Below, piece after piece: positions 55,765 through 64,000 of a DNA stretch of 64,000 nt (positions within the stretch are counted from its first letter, which is position 1; every line of letters begins with the position of its first letter). Source of the stretch: Malaya genurostris (Eukaryota > Arthropoda > Insecta > Diptera > Culicidae); the NCBI RefSeq assembly GCF_030247185.1, contig NC_080571.1, positions 160,023,352 to 160,087,351 of the forward strand. Direction: 5' to 3'. The position numbers and the translations under genes are program-made. The notes below the pieces were generated by a model. It ran no database searches. It was not told the DNA's origin and saw only the letters and a list, made by a program, of their open reading frames with translations.

Positions 55765-56540
55765 TTTGCCTTTCTCATATAGAAAGGTTATGCAATCACT
55801 GTGAAAACCGACTTTTGAACCGAGGCCCGGAGGTCCGAGTGTCATATACCATTCGACTCAGTTCGTCGAGTACGCAAAATGTCTGTGTGTGTATGTGTGT
55901 GTATGTGCGTATGTGTGTATGTAACGTTTTTTTGCACTAACTATTCTCGGAGATGGCTGAACCGATTTTCACAAACTTAGATTGAAATGAAAGGTCTTGT
56001 GGTCCCATACAAAATTCCTGAATATTATTTGGATCCGACTTCCGGTTCCGGAATTATGGGGTAAAATGTGCAAAAAATTGTGAAAATAAGTGCACTAACT
56101 TTTCTCAGAGATGGCTGAATCGATTTTCACAAACTTAGATTCAAATGAAAGGTCTTGAGGTCCCATACAAAATTCCTGAATATTATTTGGATCCGACTTC
56201 CGGTTCGAGAGTTATGGGGTAAAATGTGCAAAAAAAAAAAAGAAAATATGTGTTTTAACTTTTCTCATAGATGGCGCGACCGATTTTCACAAACTTAGGT
56301 TCAAATGAAAGGTCCTGTGGTCCCATACATTATTCCTGAATTTCATGCGGATCCGACTTCCGGATCCGGAAATATAGGGTAAAGTGTGTTAAAAATTGTA
56401 CACCATCACTGAAAATGGGGAAAAACCTTGAAAAATTTTCTAAATCGACCTCAAATCTTTTCCAATTTGATGGTTTTTATCAGTAGACGGTCAAACAAAC
56501 CGATTTCGGTTATTCTTTTAAGAATCGAAGAAAATTTTTT
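55765..56540 (-). repeat. Dispersed repeat, second subfamily, inverted copy
   Basis: The reverse complement of 32378-33142 with few changes. It starts with the hairpin CCTTTCTCATATAGAAAGG and runs to AGAATCGAAGAAAATTTT. Confidence 0.85.
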
Positions 56541-56548
56541 TTTTATCT

Positions 56549-57501
56549 TGTAACCCATTAGGGTAACAATTTTGCACTGGGTGGAGAATCACATGATTTT
56601 GTGTACATTCATCACAGTGTGTAATGTTACGCAATGTCACACTCACCACTGTTTCCAATGTTCGTTCACATTTTCCTGTAATTTTTGTTTATTTCTTGTT
56701 GTGTGAACGATTTTGTAGGTTTAGATAGGTGTAGAAAATTTTGTAGAATAATTGTAAATAAATAGGATAGGGCTTAGTTAGGTTGCAACTCTCCCTTTGC
56801 TGAAAAACTACCGATTCATGCTGGGCAAGGGCGATGACAGTTGGAAGAGGGGTTTGTTGTCATCGAACGGAAAAAAAAGAGAACGAGAAGATCAGACATC
56901 GTTGACGAGAAGTGCGATTGTTTTCCGCGAGAATAGCGAATTCGCGAAGTGCGCGTGTGTGACGGAGAATAATACCCGTCAAAAGTGCCGGTTCGTGGGT
57001 TTTTGGTGAAAGTGTACGGTGTTGGCTCGCCAAGTGGCTAAGTGTAAAGGAGCCATTGAACCGTCCGTTCTCGCTGTGAAGGATCAGTCGAATGAGCCGA
57101 GCTCTCCTTCACAGCTAATAGCCAAGGAGAACGAAGCAGGGTCGAACTGATTCCCCTGGGAAGTTACTGCGGTGACTTCTGGGATCGTTTACGGGGAGTA
57201 AACCGATCCGGCGTTATTTCGCCACCGTCGCTAGGGAGGTTCCAACAAAGGAGCCAAGCTCACCTTCCTGGCTAAAAGCAAAGGACAAAAGCTGTCATCG
57301 TTCCGATCTACCCCGTCAGGAACTACCAGCAACAGGCACTACGGCGAGGGAGAGTGAAGTAAGGTAAATTTAATAGTTCATTTTGTTTATCTTTTGTTTG
57401 GGTACGGAATCCGAAATATTTGGTAGTGGTATCTAGGCCCAGTAACCAAGGGTCAGCCGGGCAAATTAGAACCCGAGTAGTTGGGAAAGCCGCTACTTAC
57501 A
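56549..57501 (+). repeat. Ty3-type element 5' LTR
   Basis: Begins TGTAACCCATTAGGG and ends CGCTACTTACA, giving 5-bp inverted ends TGTAA/TTACA. The boundary is supported by the adjoining primer site; the partner LTR would lie beyond 64000. Confidence 0.65.
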
Positions 57502-57503
57502 TT

Positions 57504-57516
57504 TGGCGCACAGCGC
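57504..57516 (+). promoter_or_regulatory. Ty3-type element primer-binding site
   Basis: TGGCGCACAGCGC begins two bases after the LTR and starts TGG, as a complement to a tRNA CCA end. The tRNA was not identified. Confidence 0.55.
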
Positions 57517-57966
57517 AAAATACACACCGAAAAAAATATTTTTCGATTTTGAAAAAATTTTTTTTTCCCGGAGTGTGGTGTGCCTCTACCAAAATTCGGA
57601 TTTTCGTAGAACAGTGGTGAGGTTTTTTCCGTAATATTGTTTCGCGGTCGTAATAATTATATATAATTTTTTTTTCTGCTAATTTTGGTACATATGTTGT
57701 GTTTTTTTTCCTTCTCTGGTCCAAATCGGTGAATTGAGTTGCTTTTGAGTAGTCTGCCGAACGATTTGACTTTAAGTTGTTGGCTTTACTTGGTCGTGGT
57801 CCGCTTTGCATTGTCTGTCTGATTTGGGACATTTCTGACACAATTCGATTTCTTAGAATCTTTAAGGGAATCGTTAGTGGGCAAAAAAAAATAAAAGATA
57901 ATATACTGTACCACTACTTGCATGCTTTGTGTCTTGCTTGTTTCTTCGAAAATAGCGCAAGGGATA

Positions 57967-60060
57967 ATGGCGTTGGAGAAATTCAACCAGGCATACGTGT
58001 TTATGCGAGTCGACCATTTACATTTCGACGAGCTAGACTTCGAGTTGATAACTCGAAACATTTTTGTTTCTCCTGATTCTGACCATTCGGGGGCCCAGCG
58101 ACAACGACGTCTTCAGGGGATTTTGTCTCAGGAGCGTTCAGCTCAAACGGAAACAGTTCGCACGTTTCGCGGTAATGCGGCAGAGGAAAAGGAGATCTGC
58201 CTTGGGAAACTCCTTTCTATCAAGGAGGATCTCCAGTACCGATGTCCAAATAAAAAAGTTTTCCGAACAAGGTTACTTCATTTAGGGTCAAGACTCCAAG
58301 TCATCCGAAAATATGCAGCAGGTGACACTTATCAGGATATTTCGGGTTTGCTGGAAGAGGTTGTTGCCGTTTATGGCTGTCATTTTAGTGATGACCAGGT
58401 AGCAATTCCGCCGGAAACAAAACAAGGAGAGGACGGAGAGGTAATAGGAGATTTGCTGGGTAAAGACGTTCTCACGTCTCAACCAGACACCGATCCTTCC
58501 GACATTCAAGGATCTACAAACGCACAGCTCGTAGGCGATGATCTGGTGCGTGTCTTGTGCGAAATGAGGGACGAGATTCGCTTCTTACGACAGCAATCCG
58601 AAGAAAATAGAGCTCTGGCGTCTCAGAGGTCTGATGCTTTTTCGGAAGCTACTAAGACGCTAATGGGTGGGATTGCTTCACTGACTACTATTTCGTCAGT
58701 TTTAAGAAAGACGGTACAAGAAGTAGTCACACTTCGAGAATCCGTCAACGAACTCCGGGCGCTAATTCATCAGGAAACATCTAGCAACCCCGGGATGGAT
58801 CTGCAGACCGATCTGGACAATACGCGTTTGGTGGACGAACCAGAACAATCTGAGATTACTGACCCAACACTGGCGCCCAATCAGAAACTAAATGTGTTGC
58901 CACCAGTAATCCCTGATCAACAAAATTTCGTACGTCCACCACTTCTGAACGGACAACCGAACCTAAATTACAATCCAAATTTCCAGTTCCAAACTCAGAA
59001 CCAGCAATACTATCCTAGTTTAACCAATCAGCCGTTTCCAATATCTGGCTTTGTAGGAAATAATGCAAGAGGAAATTATTCTCGCAGACCACAGCGCGTT
59101 TCGGATTGGAAAATTAAGAAGTACGCTGGAACTGACGATGGGACTGGACTCAACGAATTCTTGGACACTGTAGCAAATTACGCCGCATGTGAACAAATGT
59201 GTGAAGAAGAGCTGTTCAATTCTGCGATGCATTTATTCACTGGCAACGCTCTGTCTTGGTATCAAGCTATGCGAGCGCAGAACCGGCTGTTCAACTGGAA
59301 TCATCTTGTTTGCGAGCTCAAGGCAAATTTCGTACATCCAGAACTTGATGCTACGCTCAAGATGAAAGCACTCCAGCGCCGACAATTGCGAAACGAATCT
59401 TTCCAAGAGTATTTCTTGGAAATGGAGAAAATATTCCGTGCTATGACGGTTTCAATGACACCGAGTGCAAAACTCGATGTGCTCAAGCGAAACCTGAGAA
59501 GCGAGTACAAGCAGATGCTGATTCTTAGGCCAGTGAACACTCTCGCAGAATTGAGGAGCCTTGGTAAATCGATCGATGCATCCAAGACTCCGATTTATCA
59601 AAAAGTGTTCGGTTCTTCCAAGGAAGTTGCTGCTTATTCTGACGACCCACCCCAAAATAAACAGGATCAGACCAAGCAAAAGGGTGGTGGACAGAATAAC
59701 AGCGGCGCAAAATCCAAAACGTTTTGGAACAAGAACTCCCAATCGGCAGTACTTGAGCCCAAACAACCTCCTGATAACCAGAAAAATCAGAAAGGTAGTC
59801 AGGATGGAAAGAATCTCGCGAAGAATACGCAAAACCCGAAGCCGAACAATACACAGGAGAAACCCGTTATTAGTTTACAGTACTTGGTGGAGAAGCATCG
59901 TCCTCCCGTGCTCGGTGTCTGCTGCAACTGTGGAGACAAAGGACATGAACACGAGGACTGCCAAAACCCGAAACGGGTCTTCTGCATTGTTTGTGGTTTC
60001 AAAGCTTTTGACGTTTCTCGATGCCCTTACTGCCTAAAAAACGGGATCAGAACCAACTGA
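57967..60060 (+). CDS. gag: Ty3-type element Gag
   Basis: 697 residues from the ATG at 57967 (context GGATAATGG); an upstream in-frame ATG at 57922 is possible. An unusually long N-terminal part is followed by a coiled-coil-like stretch (about residues 195-280) and a Pro/Asn/Gln-rich linker. The capsid domain (about 375-520) holds WKIKKYAGTDDGTGLNEFL and ALSWYQAMR. A basic Gln/Lys linker leads to a C-terminal cysteine region, CCNCGDKGHEHEDC and CIVCGFKAFDVSRCPYC, likely RNA-binding. The last 40 bases overlap pol, which is in the -1 frame. Confidence 0.85.
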   Translation: MALEKFNQAYVFMRVDHLHFDELDFELITRNIFVSPDSDHSGAQRQRRLQGILSQERSAQTETVRTFRGNAAEEKEICLGKLLSIKEDLQYRCPNKKVFRTRLLHLGSRLQVIRKYAAGDTYQDISGLLEEVVAVYGCHFSDDQVAIPPETKQGEDGEVIGDLLGKDVLTSQPDTDPSDIQGSTNAQLVGDDLVRVLCEMRDEIRFLRQQSEENRALASQRSDAFSEATKTLMGGIASLTTISSVLRKTVQEVVTLRESVNELRALIHQETSSNPGMDLQTDLDNTRLVDEPEQSEITDPTLAPNQKLNVLPPVIPDQQNFVRPPLLNGQPNLNYNPNFQFQTQNQQYYPSLTNQPFPISGFVGNNARGNYSRRPQRVSDWKIKKYAGTDDGTGLNEFLDTVANYAACEQMCEEELFNSAMHLFTGNALSWYQAMRAQNRLFNWNHLVCELKANFVHPELDATLKMKALQRRQLRNESFQEYFLEMEKIFRAMTVSMTPSAKLDVLKRNLRSEYKQMLILRPVNTLAELRSLGKSIDASKTPIYQKVFGSSKEVAAYSDDPPQNKQDQTKQKGGGQNNSGAKSKTFWNKNSQSAVLEPKQPPDNQKNQKGSQDGKNLAKNTQNPKPNNTQEKPVISLQYLVEKHRPPVLGVCCNCGDKGHEHEDCQNPKRVFCIVCGFKAFDVSRCPYCLKNGIRTN

Positions 60061-63000
60061 AGTCGCAGTTGGCAGATTCAAAGCGCTCTGTAGAACAGCT
60101 ATCTATTGACCCACAAATATATAACAGTTTTCGGCCGGCTTGTGATAAGGACTATGAAAATCCGTTGTCCGTCGAAACCATCGTCCTTGATGACCCGTCC
60201 GATGATCGTCCTTTCGCTATTGTCGCAGTGTATGGCAAAACCTTCAAAGCCTTGCTCGACAGTGGTAGTAACGCCACAATAATGACAGAAAAGCTATACC
60301 GAAAATTTTCGAAGCATCCAGTGAAAAGTTTGGAAAGACCAATCGAATTACGATCTGCGAATGGTCAGCCCTTACCAATCATTGGACAAGCGTATCTTCC
60401 ATATACTTTTCAAAATTTGACAAAGGTTATATGTACTCTTATAGTAGAACATTTAACAGTCAACTCCATTCTGGGTATAGACTTTTGGCGTGCCTTTGGA
60501 ATTTTGCCAGAAATACAAACCTGTGCTCTGTCGAACTCAGGTCAAAAAGCTGAAGTCATTGATAACGATGAACCGAGGGAGTCTATACTCACTACGGAAC
60601 AGTTAGCATGCATAGAAGATGTAAAAAAATGTTTTCAGGTGGTAGAGCCCGGAAAATTGAACATGATCTCCTTTACGGAGCACAGAATTGTTATCAAGGA
60701 AGAATTCCAAGGTGCGGCGCCCGTGTGCCGATATCCTTATCACATGACTCCGAAGAAGCTGTCTAAAGTCTGGGAAGAAGTGAACCGATGGCGTTCTATG
60801 GGAATTATCGAAGAATCGGATTCGGATTGGTCACTTAATATAGTAGCGGTTACGAAACCAGACGATTCGATACGTCTCTGTCTAGACGCAAGACCCCTTA
60901 ATGAGCGGACTGTACGTGATGCATATCCTTTGCCACATCCCGGGCGTATATTGGGCAGTCTTCCTAAAGCCAAATATCTGTCCACCATAGACCTTAAGGA
61001 AGCTTTCCTTCAGGTACCTCTGGCTAAGGATAGTCGAAAATATACTGCCTTCAGCGTTCCTGGCAGAGGTATGTTCCAGTTCACTCGCCTACCATTTGGT
61101 CTCGTCAACAGTCCAGCTACTCTGGCTCGATTGATGGATCAAGTTTTAGGACGAGGGAAGTGGGAACCTTACGTATTCGTTTACCTCGATGATATTATCG
61201 TGGTGAGCGATACGTTTGAGCATCACTTGCAGTTGCTCAAAGCCGTGGCCGACTGTCTAACAAAAGCCAATTTAACAATAAATTTGGCTAAATCCCGTTT
61301 TGGAGTTCCTGAACTGAAGTTTCTTGGGTATTTGTTGAATCAGGATGGATTGAAAGTGAATCCAGACAAAATTTAACCGATTCTCGATTACGAGAGGCCG
61401 GTCACCGTAACGAAGCTTCGTCGGTTTCTTGGCATGTGCGGTTATTACCGCCGATTCATCGATCGGTTTAGTGAAGTAACAGCACCTTTAACCGATTTGT
61501 TGAAAACGAAATCCAAGAATATAGTTTGGAACTCCGAGGCAGAAATCGCGTTCCTTGAAATAAAGGAATTTCTTGTCACTCCTCCAGTTTTGGTCCCGCC
61601 AGACTTCTCCAAAGAATTCATCCTACAGACGGACGCTAGTGATGTTGCAGTCGCTGCCGTTCTGGTTCAGAAGTATCCTGAGGGTGAGAAAGTAGTTGCA
61701 TATTTTTCGCATAAACTGACCACTCCCCAAAGGAATTACCATGCCACTGAAAAGGAAGGTCTGGCGGTGATATTGGCGGTTGAACACTTCCGAGGGTACT
61801 TGGAAGGCTATCATTTTCGTCTAGTTACTGATTCGTCGGCAATTACTTGGATACTGAAGACTAAATGGAAAACCAGTTCTCGTTTGAGTCGTTGGAGTTT
61901 AGAACTGCAACTCTACGACATGTCTATCGAGCACCGGAAGGGCAAGGACAATGTCGTTCCGGATGCTTTATCTCGGGCCGTAGCAGCCATTTCCGCATTG
62001 TCCACCTCAGACTGGTACTGTTCCATGAAGTCAAAGGTAATTCAAAGTCCAGACGATTATGCCGATTTTAAGGTCGAAAATGATCAACTTTTCAAAAAAA
62101 AAGTGTTCCGAAAAGTGTTCCTTGTGACTCGCGGTTCAGTTGGAAACTTATACCAGCACCCGAGTGCCGTCAAGAAATTATTAAAAGTACCCACGAAGAA
62201 TTGCTTCACGTGGGATACGAGAAACTGATCCATGAGGTGCAGCTACGATATTACTGGCCTCGTATGGGATCAGAAGTTAGGACGTTTCTTCAAAATTGTG
62301 GGACGTGTAAGGAAATTAAAGCTCCTTTCGTCCCAGTCCAGCCCGAAATGGGGCAGTCGCGTGCGACTAATGCACCATGGCCAATGGTTTCTGTGGACTA
62401 CATTGGTCCCCTTCCAAAAAGCAAACGGGGAAATCAACACTTGCTTGTCGTACTTGACGTCTTCAGCAAGTACGTCATGTTGAACCCCGTGCGCAAAATC
62501 TCCAGCAATACGCTTTGTTCGATACTGCGCGAGCAGTGGTTTAATCGCCATGGTTGCCCGGAAATTCTGCTGAGTGACAACGCCTCCACTTTCACATCGA
62601 AAGAGTTCAGCCAGTTTCTAAAAGAAACAAACGTTAAACATTGGTTGAACTCCCGATATCATTCGCAGGCTAACCCAGTGGAACGAACGAATCGCTCGAT
62701 TAACACCGCCATCCGGGCATACGCTCGTACCGAGCAACGTAACTGGGATGTCCGCATTACAGATGTGGAACGCATCCTAAATACAACAGTTCATTCCTCC
62801 ACTGGGTTTAGTCCACATTTTATCATACACGGAAGTGAAATGGCCTCAGCGAATGATTTCAGCAGGATTTCCGGCGAGGGTGACATAGAAGCAAGGCACC
62901 AACAGATAGACAAAATCCGGGAGATTGTGGTCAGAAATTTGCAAAAGACCAGCGAGGGCATCCGACATCAATATAACTTGCGATATCGCAAATTTGCGAA

Positions 63001-63175
63001 ACCTTTTGATGACGGACAAATGGTTTACCGTCGAAACATGAAGTTGTCGAATGCCCTCGAGTCGTATAACGCAAAAATCGGACCACAATACTTACCGGCT
63101 AAAGTTGTCTCCAAAAGGGGTGCTTCCTCCTACGAGCTGACAGATTTAACGGGTAAAAATCTTCGCCTACGGTGA
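60021..63175 (+). pseudogene. pol: Ty3-type element Pol, one stop and one frameshift
   Basis: Protease LLDSGSNATIMTEKL (about 60255). RT with IRLCLDARPLNERT and the catalytic YLDDIIVVS (about 61184). An in-frame TAA at 61374-61376 falls near the RT C-terminus, after LKVNPDK. The same frame continues with CGYYRRFIDRF and RNase H QTDASDVAVAAVL. It shifts at about 62100-62135 into the next frame. That frame carries integrase: the H-H-C-C finger ending FLQNCGTCKEIK, then VSVDYIGPLP, LSDNASTFTSKEF and PVERTNRSIN with the catalytic Asp-Asp-Glu. The two lesions stop production of a full enzyme. Confidence 0.9.
60036..60042 (+). promoter_or_regulatory. Candidate -1 frameshift heptamer A AAA AAC
   Basis: AAAAAAC lies in gag phase as A AAA AAC within the gag-pol overlap, 15 bases before the gag stop codon. 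This heptamer is a well-known efficient slippery sequence. Pol is in the -1 frame and open here. Confidence 0.7.
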
Positions 63176-64000
63176 GGTAACCAAACACTGAAATAATATT
63201 ACAATACCCCCGTGTTCGGTAAACTTCTTCAACGGTTTCTTCCGACGTTCGTCGATGGGCAACCACCGTCAGATTAGGAGAGTGGGGTGAAAGGCAAATA
63301 TGCATGTATAACTTGCATGCAGTTCGGATGCCCGAGTAAAACGATACCGGGTTACGGGTATATACTAAATTTAAAATAGTATAATCCTAGATTTACGATT
63401 TAATCTAGAACGGTTCGGGCGATTCTTACAAGAATCACTTAGAATCGGAAATTATACAGGAGACATTCTTTGGTCCCTCTCAAACGTTTCTTTTGCCAAT
63501 TGCTCAGCGTTATGAGGCGAATAGGGATGAGTATGCAAACTTTTGTCCGGAATGTCTGGGGTGTACGAAACGATGACGGGTTAGCGGTATGGAGTGTGTG
63601 TATATATGAATGTGATATTGAATGAAATAGATGAATGCGAGCGTGAATGGATAAGACGGAAATGTTTCGGGTTTAATTTGAGGTGCTTGACGAGATATGA
63701 ATGATCGCGCGGCCAATGAATGGGATGAATGACTGGGATATGGGATGAGTGGGTTCGAACCTGGGCATAGAGTAGTAGTAGTGGTATCGTAAGGACACGA
63801 AATATATTACTGGACAGTCGATGAAAACAGGACAAACAATATGCCGACAACCGTTCCCCTGCAAGCTGGAAACGATTTGTAAGAATTATATTTTTCACTT
63901 GCAGGGTTTTGGGAACATCGGGTTGTTTTCGGATTTGTTTTGGGTTGGATTTGGAGTGCAATCCATGGCCGGTACCGGCGGCAGCTGACGGCTATTCGCT
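63176..64000 (+). other. Ty3-type element 3' untranslated region
   Basis: No frame on the element strand is recognisable. A perfect repeat of the 5' LTR start is not found before the window ends, so this is taken as 3' UTR. Confidence 0.5.

Larger units (their letters stand above)
56549..64000 (+). mobile_element. Ty3-type LTR retrotransposon, 3' end outside window
   Basis: A 953-bp 5' LTR, primer site, gag (57967-60060), pol (60021-63175) and at least 825 bp of 3' sequence. No second LTR is reached. No env-like frame follows pol. Gag is open, but pol has one in-frame stop and one frameshift. It is not of the errantivirus type found at 20.4 kb (TGTAA...TTACA ends, cysteine-rich gag end). Confidence 0.85.

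Noticed and set aside
63176..64000. 3' LTR of the Ty3-type element
   Set aside because: No sequence matching the start of the 5' LTR occurs before the window ends.

Overview
The window looks like genomic DNA from a culicine mosquito, most likely Aedes. That guess rests on a tRNA-type SINE, a dispersed repeat ending in a CCTTTCTATATGAGAAAGG hairpin, LOA/Jockey/CR1 LINEs, BEL/Pao elements and an errantivirus-type LTR element, with one insect-type cytosolic ribosomal protein gene. Species was not tested by any search. Apart from an intact, intronless RpS2 (uS5) reading frame at 49455-50282 (-) and a decayed H2A/H2B histone block near 18.1-19.3 kb, almost everything recognisable is transposable-element DNA, much of it nested.

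Layout. 0-1.1 kb: dispersed repeat. 1.1-5.15 kb: decayed Jockey-clade LINE (J1), followed head-to-tail by a second copy (J2). J2 appears to be one element now spread over about 28 kb in four consecutive pieces (5.16-6.22, 13.08-13.73, 27.72-30.20, 33.56-33.89 kb). Its interruptions are a degraded BEL/Pao element (6.23-13.08 kb), a 14-kb mixed block (13.73-27.72 kb: repeat copies, histone relics, (TA)n, a complete errantivirus) and a 3.36-kb TA-flanked inverted-repeat element (30.20-33.56 kb). J2 also carries a SINE and a MITE.

20.37-27.57 kb: complete errantivirus-like provirus with apparently identical 284-bp LTRs and intact gag, pol and env. 35.1-36.4 kb: Ty3-type relic, repeated in inverted orientation at 51.9-55.7 kb, where a CR1-type LINE has inserted. 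36.59-44.16 kb: nearly intact BEL/Pao element with apparently identical 320-bp LTRs, sitting inside a (TA)n tract. 44.4-49.36 kb: LOA-clade LINE with frameshifts, whose 5' edge abuts an A16 tract at the 3' end of the RpS2 unit in the same orientation. This is the structure expected of a template-switch chimeric retrocopy. 56.55 kb to the window end: Ty3-type element with a 953-bp 5' LTR, intact gag and a pol broken by one stop and one frameshift; its 3' LTR is not reached.

There is no operon logic here. Relationships are those of insertion order: old LINEs, then BEL and other insertions, then the youngest LTR elements in (TA)n tracts. LTR identities were judged by eye from the printed sequence.
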